DNA of 64,000 nt from CAZEIW01 sp964512305 (GTDB lineage: Bacteria; Pseudomonadota; Gammaproteobacteria; Burkholderiales; Burkholderiaceae_F). The DNA lies in assembly GCA_964512305.1 (NCBI GenBank), contig CAZEIW010000142.1, positions 1 through 64,000 of the forward strand, in the 5' to 3' direction. This document shows, piece after piece, positions 51,762 to 60,164 of the stretch. Every line of letters begins with the position of its first letter. Positions within the stretch are counted from its first letter, which is position 1. A model generated the notes under the pieces. The model ran no database searches. It was not told the origin of the DNA and worked only from the letters and a program-made list of their open reading frames with translations. The position numbers and the translations under genes were made by a program.

Positions 51762-52622
51762 TCAGCGCTTGGCCGCTTCCGGCTCCTTGAACGCAGCCCC
51801 GGCCTGATCGGCCATCCACGCCACCGCCCGCGCGACCTCGATCGGGTCGTAGGTCCCGCCCCCCTTGGGCGGCATCACGCCGGCCTTGCCCTGGAAGCCG
51901 TCGACCGCGTGCTTGACCAGCGTGTCGAATCCCTGCGCGATCCGCGGCCCCCATGCCGTTTGGTCGCCGACCTTGGGAGCGCCTGCGACCCCGGCACCGT
52001 GGCAGGCGACGCAGGTCGTCTTGTAGACGGCCTCGCCGCTCTTGAGTGCCGGCCCGCCCGCCGCCGCTTGAGCGGCAGGCGCGGCGGCAGGTGCGGCGCC
52101 CTTGGCCGCCGGCGCGTCGGGCTCCTTGAAGTTCGCCCCCGCCTGGTCGGCCATCCAGGCCACCGCCCGCGCCACCTCGATCGGGTCGTAGGTGCCGCCG
52201 CCCTTGGGCGGCATCACGCCCGCCTTGCCCTGGAAGCCGTCGACCGCGTGCTTGACGAGCGTGTTGAACCCCTGGGCGATGCGCGGACCCCAGGCCGCCT
52301 TGTCCCCGGCCTTGGGCGCGCCGGCGATTCCCTCGCCGTGGCAGGCCCCGCAGGTTGTCTTGTAGACCTCGATCCCGCTCTTGAGCACCGGCGCGGACGC
52401 CGTGGAAGCGGCGGCCTGCTCGACGACCACGACCCCGATCGGCTGCAGGCGCTCGGCGACCGCCTCCGGACTCATCGAGTTGCCGCCGGCGCCCTTCTCG
52501 GTCAGATTGCCGAAGTAGCTGGCGATCATGACGATCAGGACGACCGGCACGGCGAACGCGATCAGAAGGATCTTGATCACCTTGCGCGGCGACGGCATCG
52601 GCGATTCGTTCGGGTCGGTCAT
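51762..52622 (-). CDS. Membrane-anchored dihaem cytochrome c (tandem domains)
   Basis: A 286-residue protein with one N-terminal membrane anchor (KILLIAFAVPVVLIVMIASYFG) and two class I cytochrome c domains in the periplasm. Each has a haem motif (CGACH and CVACH) and a likely methionine ligand in GVMPPKGG. The two domains share an identical 43-residue segment starting TLVKHAVDGFQGK, joined by an Ala/Pro linker. Such proteins resemble cytochrome c5 and carry electrons to terminal oxidases. The start is ATG 52622 by the family-like N-terminus MTDPNESPM. It is divergent from the tRNA gene. Confidence 0.9.
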   Translation of the reverse strand: MTDPNESPMPSPRKVIKILLIAFAVPVVLIVMIASYFGNLTEKGAGGNSMSPEAVAERLQPIGVVVVEQAAASTASAPVLKSGIEVYKTTCGACHGEGIAGAPKAGDKAAWGPRIAQGFNTLVKHAVDGFQGKAGVMPPKGGGTYDPIEVARAVAWMADQAGANFKEPDAPAAKGAAPAAAPAAQAAAGGPALKSGEAVYKTTCVACHGAGVAGAPKVGDQTAWGPRIAQGFDTLVKHAVDGFQGKAGVMPPKGGGTYDPIEVARAVAWMADQAGAAFKEPEAAKR

Positions 52623-52782
52623 CAGGGGCTCCGCGGACGGGCGTGGGCGGGCGTACCGCCCGCCACCAAGGGCAGGTTCGAAAGGATCGGCGATTATAAG
52701 AACCGGCCGGGCGGCCACGCAGCCGAGGCTGTGCGGCGGTTGGACGCGGCCGCCGGCAATCGGTAAGCTTGCGGCCCCCGTT

Positions 52783-52858
52783 GCGCCCGTAGCTCAGGGG
52801 ATAGAGTACTGGCCTCCGAAGCCAGGGGTCGCAGGTTCAATTCCTGCCGGGCGCGCCA
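52783..52858 (+). tRNA. tRNA-Arg (anticodon CCG)
   Basis: A complete 76-base cloverleaf. Acceptor stem GCGCCCG/CGGGCGC, anticodon arm CTGGC-CTCCGAA-GCCAG with anticodon CCG, T arm GCAGG-TTCAATT-CCTGC, discriminator G and encoded CCA. It reads CGG arginine codons, frequent in this GC-rich genome. Confidence 0.96.
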
Positions 52859-53026
52859 CTTCAACCGGGGTCCGTTCCGATCGCCTGGGTAACGGATCAT
52901 CCCGCAGACCGTGGACATCTGTACGCGTTACCCGCGTGTCCGGCCGGAATGACGCACAACCCCCTGCGTGGCCGAAAGCAGGTCTTTCGAGCGTCACCCG
53001 GCCGCGCCGGCGCTATGCTGTCGCGC

Positions 53027-53401
53027 ATGACCGGCCTCAACCGCGCCACCCCGAGCCCGACCGACATCACGCTGCACTCCGCGTCGCGCGTGCTCGAGAT
53101 CGCGTTCGACAACGGGCGCTCGTTCCGGCTGCCGTACGAATTCCTGCGCGTGTTCTCGCCCTCGGCCGAGGTTCGCGGCCACGGTCCCGGCCAGGAGGTG
53201 CTGCAGTCGGGCAAGCGCGCGGTCACGATCGAGTCGGTCGAGCCGGTCGGGCACTACGGCCTGCAGCCGCGTTTTTCGGACGGGCACTCCACCGGGATCT
53301 ACTCATGGGACTACCTCTACGAATTGGGATCGAATCAGGACAGGATGTGGGCCGACTACCTTCTGCGCCTCGAGGGGGCGGGCGCGAGCCGCGACCCCTG
53401 A
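53027..53401 (+). CDS. DUF971 protein
   Basis: A 124-residue protein of the DUF971 family (the fold found at the N-terminus of gamma-butyrobetaine hydroxylases). Motifs are TDITLHSASRVLEIAFDNGRSFRLPYEFLRVFSPSAEVRGHGPGQ and VEPVGHYGLQPRFSDGHSTGIYSWDYLYELG. I chose ATG 53027, matching the common MTGLNRATPSPT-like start; ATG 53015 is also in frame. It lies 15 bases before ubiE, a conserved pairing; a metal or Fe-S cluster role has been suggested for the fold but is unproven here. Confidence 0.88.
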   Translation: MTGLNRATPSPTDITLHSASRVLEIAFDNGRSFRLPYEFLRVFSPSAEVRGHGPGQEVLQSGKRAVTIESVEPVGHYGLQPRFSDGHSTGIYSWDYLYELGSNQDRMWADYLLRLEGAGASRDP

Positions 53402-53416
53402 GGGTGACGTGATGCG

Positions 53417-54160
53417 ATGAGCGAGAGAACCACCACCACTCATTTCGGATTCGCCGAGGTCGCCGAGGACGAGAAAGCGGGCCGCGTCGGGCGCGTCTTC
53501 ACGTCGGTGGCATCGCGCTACGACCTGATGAACGACGTGCTCTCGGGCGGCCTGCACCGCCTCTGGAAGGCGTTCACCGTGCGTCAGGCGCAGGTGCGGC
53601 CGGGCATGCGCGTGCTCGACGTCGCCGGCGGCACCGGCGACCTGGCGCGCGCGTTCGCGCGCGAAGTCGGCCCGCAGGGCCAGGTCGTTCTGACCGACAT
53701 CAACCCGGAGATGCTGGCCGCGGGTCGCGACCGGCTGCTCGACGCCGGCGTGCTGCTGCCGCTGGTCCGCTGCGACGCCGAGCAGTTGCCGTTCCGCGAC
53801 GGCAGCTTCGACATCGTCGCGGTCGCCTTCGGCCTGCGCAACATGACCCGCAAGGATCGGGCGCTGGCCGAGATGCGCCGCGTGCTCAAACCGGGCGGCA
53901 AGCTGATGGTGCTCGAGTTCTCGCGCATCTGGAAGCCGCTCGCGCCGCTTTACGACGCCTACTCGTTCCGGGTCATGCCGTGGCTGGGCGAACGCATCGC
54001 GGGCGACGGCCCCAGCTACCGCTACCTGGCCGAATCGATCCGCGTGCATCCCACGCAGCAGGAGCTGGCGCAGATGCTGGAACAGGCGGGCCTCGAACGG
54101 GTCCAATGGTTCAATTTCGCGGCGGGCGTCTGTGCACTGCACGTGGGCTATCGCATCTGA
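53417..54160 (+). CDS. ubiE: Demethylubiquinone/demethylmenaquinone methyltransferase
   Basis: SAM-dependent C-methyltransferase of ubiquinone synthesis. The 247 residues start with THFGFAEVAEDEKAGRVGRVF and SRYDLMNDVLSGGLHRLWK, then SAM motif I VLDVAGGTGDLARAFA and the UbiE signature DIVAVAFGLRNMTRKDRALAEMRRVLKPGG. The length is normal. It leads a quinone cluster with ubiJ and ubiB. Confidence 0.96.
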   Translation: MSERTTTTHFGFAEVAEDEKAGRVGRVFTSVASRYDLMNDVLSGGLHRLWKAFTVRQAQVRPGMRVLDVAGGTGDLARAFAREVGPQGQVVLTDINPEMLAAGRDRLLDAGVLLPLVRCDAEQLPFRDGSFDIVAVAFGLRNMTRKDRALAEMRRVLKPGGKLMVLEFSRIWKPLAPLYDAYSFRVMPWLGERIAGDGPSYRYLAESIRVHPTQQELAQMLEQAGLERVQWFNFAAGVCALHVGYRI

Positions 54161-54184
54161 GCCGCCGCGGCAAAGGCACAGGGC

Positions 54185-54949
54185 ATGCACTGGTTCGGAG
54201 ACCTGGCGTCGCGGGCAGGGCTCGCGGTAGAGGCCGCGGCGCTCGCGCTGGCGCTGCTGCTCACTGCGTTCGTTGCAGTGGTCTTGCTGGTGCGCCCGTG
54301 GCGGCGCCGGCCATCGGCAACGGCGTACCGCCGCGTCGGGACCCTGGCGGAAACCTGGGGCGTCGGCGGGCCGTCCTACGCCCCGCAGCCGGTCACGATC
54401 GGGCCGGCGCGCATCGAGCCGCCGGCGCACGCGACCCGTCGCGCCGATACACTGAGCGCGATCCTGGAGGGGATCGGCGTGCCGCCCAACGCGGCGCGGC
54501 CCGGGACGCTTGGCCTCGGGCTGGGTCCGATTCCGGTGCGAACCGGCGTCGGCGCCGGTCCGGCGCGTCCCTCCGTCGCGCCCGACGGCCTCGACATCTC
54601 GACCTTGCTGCGCACGGCGGAAGAATCGTTCGGCCGTGTGCAGTCGGCCTCGGATCGCGCGGATCTGGACGAGCTGCGCCGGTTCACGACCGATGCGATG
54701 TTCGACCTGCTGTCGCGGCCGCCCGGCAGCCCTGCGGGCATCCATCGCACCGAGGTGATCCGCCTCGAATCGGCCCTGCTCGGGATCGAAACGGGTGAAT
54801 CGGGGTACCTCGCCAGCGTCCGCCTCACCGGGCTGCTGCGAGTCGACGGCGAGCCCGAGGGCCTCGACGAGATCTGGAACCTGACCAGGCCGGTCGAAGG
54901 CTCGGCCGGCTGGCTGCTGGCCGGAATCCAGCCGCTGCGCGGCAACTGA
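54185..54949 (+). CDS. Tim44-like domain membrane protein
   Basis: A 254-residue protein with an N-terminal membrane helix (VEAAALALALLLTAFVAVVLLV), a long Pro/Ala/Gly-rich linker (about 45-135) and a C-terminal Tim44-like domain of about 115 residues (LLRTAEESFGRVQSASDRADLDELRRFTTDAMFDLL, then WLLAGIQPL). The domain is related to the mitochondrial import protein Tim44 and to bacterial proteins of unknown role. It is conserved between ubiE and ubiJ in this group; whether it acts in ubiquinone synthesis is unknown. Confidence 0.75.
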   Translation: MHWFGDLASRAGLAVEAAALALALLLTAFVAVVLLVRPWRRRPSATAYRRVGTLAETWGVGGPSYAPQPVTIGPARIEPPAHATRRADTLSAILEGIGVPPNAARPGTLGLGLGPIPVRTGVGAGPARPSVAPDGLDISTLLRTAEESFGRVQSASDRADLDELRRFTTDAMFDLLSRPPGSPAGIHRTEVIRLESALLGIETGESGYLASVRLTGLLRVDGEPEGLDEIWNLTRPVEGSAGWLLAGIQPLRGN

Positions 54950-55067
54950 GCCGCCCGGCCCGGCGCGACCCCGACCCAGGCCGATCTGCGACAATTCGCG
55001 GTCGGCCGGCCCTCCGGCGCTCGACCTCTGCGCGTCCGGGCATCGCGGCGCCGATCGGCGCGGCGCC

Positions 55068-55691
55068 ATGGCCCAATCGTCGCTCGTTCCCGCTCTTGCC
55101 CTGACCGTGCTCGATCGCATCGCCACTGAGGCCGTCGTCGGCTGGTTCAACCACCTGCTCGTCCGCGAAGCCTGGGCACGCGAGGCGCTGGCGCCGTACG
55201 CCGGCCGCGTGGCGCGTTTCGAGACGGGCGTGGCGGCGCTGGACCTGGGGGTCGCGGCCGACGGCAGCCTGCTGGCCGCGGCGGACACCCGCGGCGCGGC
55301 CCCGAGCGTGACGATCACGCTCGAACCCGGCCGCCTGCCGCGCGCGCTGCTGGAGCCGTCGGTCCTCCTGCGCGACGTGCGGATGGCCGGCGATCTCGAG
55401 TTCGCGCAGGTGCTCACGCGCGTGCTGCAGAATCTGAGGCCGGATCCGGCCGAGGACCTGTCGCGCTGGATAGGCGACGCGGCCGCGGAGCGCGTCGTCG
55501 GCGCCGCGCGCACCGCGGTGGAGACCGCGCGCGACACGGGGCGGAGGCTGGCCCGGCAGGCGACGGACTACTGGGTGTCCGAGAACCCCTTGCTGGTCGG
55601 GCGCATCGATCTGGAGCAATTCGGAGCGGAAGTCGGCGCGCTGCGCGCTGCGGTCGACCGGCTCGCCGAACGCGTGGCGAAACTGAGCTGA
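55068..55691 (+). CDS. ubiJ: Ubiquinone biosynthesis accessory factor UbiJ
   Basis: A 207-residue SCP2-type lipid-binding protein that scaffolds the aerobic Ubi complex. An SCP2 core spans about residues 20-110 (VVGWFNHLLVREAWAREALAPYAGRVARFE, then VRMAGDLEFAQVLTRVLQNL). The C-terminus (LVGRIDLEQFGAEVGALRAAVDRLAERVAKL) is a coiled coil. It ends three bases before ubiB, the standard partner. Confidence 0.9.
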   Translation: MAQSSLVPALALTVLDRIATEAVVGWFNHLLVREAWAREALAPYAGRVARFETGVAALDLGVAADGSLLAAADTRGAAPSVTITLEPGRLPRALLEPSVLLRDVRMAGDLEFAQVLTRVLQNLRPDPAEDLSRWIGDAAAERVVGAARTAVETARDTGRRLARQATDYWVSENPLLVGRIDLEQFGAEVGALRAAVDRLAERVAKLS

Positions 55692-55694
55692 GGG

Positions 55695-57263
55695 ATGCTG
55701 CGCCTGCTTCGGCTGCTGCGCATCCTGTTCGTCGGCTTCCGTTACGGGCTCGACCAGATCGCGCTCGCGAACCTCAAGCATCCCGTGCTCGTCGGCATGG
55801 TGCGCTTCGGCACCGCGGTGCGGGGCCTGGGGCGCCCGCGCGGCGAGCGGCTGAGATTGGCGCTCGAGAGCCTGGGGCCGATCTTCGTCAAGTTCGGCCA
55901 GCTGCTGTCGACGCGGCGCGACCTCGTCCCGGCCGACATCGCCGATGAGCTGGCCCGCCTGCAGGACCGCGTGCCGCCGTTCGCGCCCGAACTGGCGCAG
56001 CGCGAGATCGAGCGCGGGCTGGGGCGCCGCATCGACGAGGTGTTCGCGAGCTTCGATCGCGAGCCTGTCGCCAGCGCATCCATCGCCCAGGTGCACCTGG
56101 GCGTGCTCGCCGGCGGGGCGGGCGCCGGCCGCGAGGTCGCGATCAAGGTGCTGCGCCCGGGGATGATGAGCGCGATCGACCGCGACCTGGAGTTGATGGA
56201 CGCCGGCGCCGCGCTGGTCGAGCGGCTGTGGCGCGACGGCAAGCGCCTGAGGCCGCGCGAGGTGGTGGCGGAATTCCGCAAGTACCTGCACGACGAGCTG
56301 GACCTGATGCGCGAGGCGGCCAACGCCTCGCAGCTGCGGCGCAACTTCGCCGGCTCGCCGCTGCTGCGGATCCCGGAGATGTACTGGGACTACTGCCGCG
56401 AAAACGTGATCGTGATGGAGCGGATGCGGGGCATCCCGATCAGCCAGACGGACCGCCTGCGCGCCGCCGGGATCGACCTGAAGAAGCTGTCGCGCGACGG
56501 GGTCGAGATCTTCTTCACCCAGGTGTTCCGCGACGGCTTCTTCCACGCCGACATGCACCCGGGCAACATCTACGTCGGCGTCGACGGCGCCGACCACGGG
56601 CGCTACATCGCTCTCGACTTCGGCATCGTCGGGACGTTGACCGACACCGACCGCGACTACCTGGCGCGCAATTTCCTGGCGTTCTTCCAGCGCGACTACC
56701 GGCGCGTCGCGATGACGCACCTCGAGTCGGGCTGGGTGCCCCGCGGCACGCGGGTCGACGAGCTCGAAAGCGCGATCCGCGCCGTGTGCGAACCCGTGTT
56801 CGACCGGCCGCTGAAGGACATTTCGTTCGGGCAGGTGCTGATGCGCCTGTTCGCCACTTCGCGCCGCTTCAACGTCGAGATCCAGCCGCAGCTGGTCCTG
56901 CTGCAGAAAACGCTTCTCAATATCGAGGGGCTGGGGCGCCAGCTCGATCCCGACCTCGACCTGTGGAAGACCGCCAAGCCGTTCCTCGAGGACTGGATGA
57001 AGCGGCAGATCGGCTGGGCCGGCCTGCTCGAGCGCGTCGGCGCCGAGGCGACCCAGTGGAGCAAGCTGCTGCCGCAGCTGCCGCGCCTGCTGCACGCGCG
57101 CCTCGCCCGCGAAGACGACGGCGAGCGCCGGCTGATCGAGCTGCGCCGCCTGCGTGCCGAGGAGCACAAGGCGCGCATGCTGACGGTCGCGGTCGTGCTG
57201 CTCGCGGCGCTGGTGCTGATGCTCGGCTGGGCTTTCCTCGGAATTCCGCTGCCGCGCCTCTGA
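55695..57263 (+). CDS. ubiB: Ubiquinone biosynthesis regulatory kinase-like protein UbiB
   Basis: Atypical kinase-fold protein (ABC1/ADCK) needed for ubiquinone synthesis. The 522 residues show the KxGQ motif LGPIFVKFGQLLSTRRDLVP, the Ala-rich nucleotide loop PVASASIAQVHLG, the catalytic HADMHPGNIYVG and metal-binding IALDFGIVG. The C-terminus has the membrane helix VAVVLLAALVLMLGWAFLGI. The length is near the family norm. Confidence 0.96.
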   Translation: MLRLLRLLRILFVGFRYGLDQIALANLKHPVLVGMVRFGTAVRGLGRPRGERLRLALESLGPIFVKFGQLLSTRRDLVPADIADELARLQDRVPPFAPELAQREIERGLGRRIDEVFASFDREPVASASIAQVHLGVLAGGAGAGREVAIKVLRPGMMSAIDRDLELMDAGAALVERLWRDGKRLRPREVVAEFRKYLHDELDLMREAANASQLRRNFAGSPLLRIPEMYWDYCRENVIVMERMRGIPISQTDRLRAAGIDLKKLSRDGVEIFFTQVFRDGFFHADMHPGNIYVGVDGADHGRYIALDFGIVGTLTDTDRDYLARNFLAFFQRDYRRVAMTHLESGWVPRGTRVDELESAIRAVCEPVFDRPLKDISFGQVLMRLFATSRRFNVEIQPQLVLLQKTLLNIEGLGRQLDPDLDLWKTAKPFLEDWMKRQIGWAGLLERVGAEATQWSKLLPQLPRLLHARLAREDDGERRLIELRRLRAEEHKARMLTVAVVLLAALVLMLGWAFLGIPLPRL

Positions 57264-57294
57264 GGCCGGCCGTCGCCCCGCTCCCGGCTGTTCC

Positions 57295-57300
57295 TATAAT
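57295..57300 (+). promoter_or_regulatory. Possible -10 element of the pot operon
   Basis: A perfect TATAAT lies 24 bases before the potA start, in the 61-base gap after ubiB. No matching -35 hexamer is seen 16-18 bases upstream, so activation by a regulator, or chance, is possible. Confidence 0.4.
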
Positions 57301-57324
57301 CGCGCCTCCTTACCGCTTCCCCTC

Positions 57325-58428
57325 ATGGCCCTGCTCGAGATCCACAACGCGACCCGCCGCTTCGGGAACATGACCGCGGTCGACGGCGTTTCGCTTTCGA
57401 TCGAGGCAGGCGAGTTCTTCACGCTGCTGGGCCCGTCGGGCTGCGGCAAGACCACGCTGCTGCGGATGATCGCCGGGTTCGACACGCCCGAGCCCGGCGG
57501 CCGGATCGTGCTCGACGGCGTCGACATCACGCCGCTGCCGCCCGAGAAGCGCCCGATCCGGACCGTGTTCCAGAGCTACGCGCTGTTTCCGCACATGACC
57601 GTCGCCGGCAACGTCGCGTTCGCGCTCAAGATGGCCGGCAGGCCGCAGGCCGAAATCGACGCCAAGGTCGCCTCGGCGCTCGAGGACGTGCAGCTCCAGG
57701 CGTTCGCGCGCCGCTTCCCGAACGAGCTGTCGGGTGGACAGCGCCAGCGTGTGGCGATCGCGCGCGCGCTGGTCACGCACCCGACGCTGATGCTGCTCGA
57801 CGAGCCGCTGGCCGCGCTCGACGCGAAGCTGCGCGAGCAGATGCAGATCGAGCTGATCAACCTGCAGAAGGAGGTCGGCATCACGTTCATCTACGTGACC
57901 CATGACCAGAGCGAGGCGCTCGCGCTGTCGCACCGGATCGCGGTGATGAACCGCGGCCGCGTCGAGCAGCTCGACGAGCCTTCGAAGATCTACTCGTTCC
58001 CCCGCAACCGCTTCGTGGCCGACTTTCTCGGCCAGTGCAACATCCTGGACGGGCGGATCGCGGCGCGCGCCGACGGCTTGTGCACGATCGAGCTCGACGG
58101 GATCGGTCCGGTCGCGGTGGCCGCGTCCGATCCGGCGATGCAGCCGGGCACGCGCGGCGCGCTGGCGCTGCGCCCGGAGAAGCTGACGATCGAGGCCGGC
58201 GGCGGCGCCGGCGGGGCGCCGGCGCCGGACCTGCACCGGGTCAGCGGGCACGTCAGTGACTTCCTGTTCCTGGGCGACGTGACCCTCTACATCGTCGAAC
58301 TCGCGTCGGGCAAGCGCCTCGAGGCGATGCGCGCCAACGCCGCGCCGGGGCGCGCGCGATTCTTCGACGTCGGCGATGCCGTCGACCTGGCCTGGCGCAC
58401 CGACGCCGGCCACTTCCTGCGCGATTGA
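57325..58428 (+). CDS. potA: Spermidine/putrescine ABC transporter ATP-binding protein
   Basis: A 367-residue ATPase. Walker A is LGPSGCGKTTLLRMIAG, the Q-loop region FQSYALFPHMTV, the signature LSGGQRQRVAIARALV, and Walker B LMLLDEPLAALD. A C-terminal TOBE-type regulatory domain (from about residue 240) follows. This composition is that of PotA/PotG importers of polyamines. It is first of four genes with two permeases and a binding protein. Confidence 0.92.
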   Translation: MALLEIHNATRRFGNMTAVDGVSLSIEAGEFFTLLGPSGCGKTTLLRMIAGFDTPEPGGRIVLDGVDITPLPPEKRPIRTVFQSYALFPHMTVAGNVAFALKMAGRPQAEIDAKVASALEDVQLQAFARRFPNELSGGQRQRVAIARALVTHPTLMLLDEPLAALDAKLREQMQIELINLQKEVGITFIYVTHDQSEALALSHRIAVMNRGRVEQLDEPSKIYSFPRNRFVADFLGQCNILDGRIAARADGLCTIELDGIGPVAVAASDPAMQPGTRGALALRPEKLTIEAGGGAGGAPAPDLHRVSGHVSDFLFLGDVTLYIVELASGKRLEAMRANAAPGRARFFDVGDAVDLAWRTDAGHFLRD

Positions 58429-58439
58429 AGGCGGGCACG

Positions 58440-59372
58440 ATGAGCACCGGCGCCAGCCGCGCGGACTCGCGGGCCAAGTGGCTGGTCGGCGGCGCGCCGT
58501 TCCTCTACCTGATGATCTTCTTCGCCGCGCCCGCGGCGCTGATGCTGCTTGCGAGCTTCCGCGCGCCGGGCGACTACGGCGGGCTGGCGCCCCTCGTTTC
58601 GGGCGGGCATCTCAACCTGACGCTCTCCGGCTACGCCGGCTTCTTCGCGAGCGACATCTACCTGCTGCTGTTCGCCAAATCCCTGTGGTACGCGCTGCTG
58701 ACGACGCTGATCTGTCTCGGGGTCGCCTATCCGCTGGCGATGGTGATCGTCGCCAGCCCGCGCCGCTGGCGCGACCTGCTGCTGCTGCTCGTGATCCTGC
58801 CGTTCTGGAGCAATTTCCTGATCCGCGTCTACGCGTGGATGATCATCCTGGGGCCCGAGTGGGCGCTGTCGCGCGCGGTCAATGCCGTGCTGGCGGCGTT
58901 CGGCGCCGCACCGGTGACCCTGATGTTCTCGCCGTTCGCCGTCATCGTCGTGCTGGTCTACGTCCATCTGCCGTTCATGGTGCTGCCGCTGTACGCGAAC
59001 CTGGAGAAGCACGACCCGACCCTGCTGGATGCGGCGCAGGACCTCGGCGCAGGGCCCTGGCGGCGCTTCCGCCACGTGACCTGGCCCCTCAGCCTGCCGG
59101 GCGTGTTCGCCGGCGCGGCGCTCGTGTTCATCCCGGCATTCGGGATCTTCGCGGTGCCGGACCTGGTCGGCGGGACCAGCGGGATCATGATCGGCAACGT
59201 GATCAAGCAGCAGTTCCTGGAGACGCGCGACTGGCCGTTCGGGTCGGTGCTCTCGATCGTCCTCACCGTGGTCGCGCTGGCCGCCACCGCGGCGGCGGCG
59301 GCTGCGGCGCGCCCGCGCAGGACGGGAGCGGCGGCGCCCGGGGCCGCGACATCCGGCGCGGCGGCGGCATGA
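58440..59372 (+). CDS. potB: Polyamine ABC transporter permease PotB
   Basis: A 310-residue inner-membrane permease with six predicted helices. It carries the EAA coupling loop LLDAAQDLGAGPWRRFRHVTWPLSLPGV near residue 200. ATG 58440 is chosen; a TTG at 58425 overlaps the potA stop. The C-terminal tail is Ala/Gly/Arg-rich. It overlaps potC by four bases (ATGA). Confidence 0.92.
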   Translation: MSTGASRADSRAKWLVGGAPFLYLMIFFAAPAALMLLASFRAPGDYGGLAPLVSGGHLNLTLSGYAGFFASDIYLLLFAKSLWYALLTTLICLGVAYPLAMVIVASPRRWRDLLLLLVILPFWSNFLIRVYAWMIILGPEWALSRAVNAVLAAFGAAPVTLMFSPFAVIVVLVYVHLPFMVLPLYANLEKHDPTLLDAAQDLGAGPWRRFRHVTWPLSLPGVFAGAALVFIPAFGIFAVPDLVGGTSGIMIGNVIKQQFLETRDWPFGSVLSIVLTVVALAATAAAAAAARPRRTGAAAPGAATSGAAAA

Positions 59373-60145
59373 AGCGGCTGCCGCCCTGGATGTGGGGATG
59401 CGCGATCGGCGGCTATGTGTTCCTGTACCTGCCGCTCGTGGTCGTGATCGCGTTCTCGTTCAACGACAGCAAGATGAACGCGACCTGGGTCGGCTTCACC
59501 ACCGCGTGGTACGCGCGCCTCCTGGCCGACGAGAGGATGCTCGGCGCGGCGGGCAATTCGCTCGCGATCGCCCTGGTCGCTTCGGCCGCGGCGACCGTGC
59601 TGGGCACGCTCGCGGGCTTCGCGCTGCACCGGTATCGGACGCGCATGCTGCCGGCGCTGGTGTTCGCGCCGATCGCGGTTCCCGAGATCCTGATGGGGGT
59701 GGCGCTGCTGATGTTCTTCGTCGCGATCAACCTGACGCTCGGCCTGGCGTCGATCACGCTCGCGCACATCGCCTTTTGCATCGGCTACGTCGCGATCGTC
59801 GTGCGCGCGCGCCTGGCCGGGATGGACGAGACGCTGGTCGAGGCGGCGCGCGACTGCGGCGCGACGCCGCTGGGCGCGTTCCGCTACGTGACGCTGCCGC
59901 TGATCATGCCCGGGGTCATCGCGGGCGCGCTGATGGCCTTCACGCTCTCGATCGACGATTTCGTGATCACGTTCTTCACGGCCGGCGCGACGACGACGAC
60001 GCTGCCGCTGCAGATCTACTCGATGGTGAAGATCTCCGTGACGCCCGAGGTCAACGCGGTGTCGACGCTGCTGCTCGGGCTCACGCTGCTGCTGATCACC
60101 GCGGCGTCGAAGATCGCGCCCGGCATCCTGCGCGTGAACCAGTGA
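59369..60145 (+). CDS. potC: Polyamine ABC transporter permease PotC
   Basis: A 258-residue permease with six helices and the EAA loop LVEAARDCGATPLGAFRYVTLPLIMPGV. The N-terminal pattern YVFLYLPLVVVIAFSFNDSK is typical of PotC. It is coupled to potB by an ATGA overlap and ends 19 bases before potD. Confidence 0.93.
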   Translation: MKRLPPWMWGCAIGGYVFLYLPLVVVIAFSFNDSKMNATWVGFTTAWYARLLADERMLGAAGNSLAIALVASAAATVLGTLAGFALHRYRTRMLPALVFAPIAVPEILMGVALLMFFVAINLTLGLASITLAHIAFCIGYVAIVVRARLAGMDETLVEAARDCGATPLGAFRYVTLPLIMPGVIAGALMAFTLSIDDFVITFFTAGATTTTLPLQIYSMVKISVTPEVNAVSTLLLGLTLLLITAASKIAPGILRVNQ

Positions 60146-60164
60146 ATCCCTGCAAGGACCACAG

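Noticed and set aside
52887..52960. Inverted GGGTAACG/CGTTACCC pair after tRNA-Arg as an attachment site
   Set aside because: The arms are only 8 bases and widely spaced, no integrase gene is near, and no duplicated tRNA 3' end is visible.
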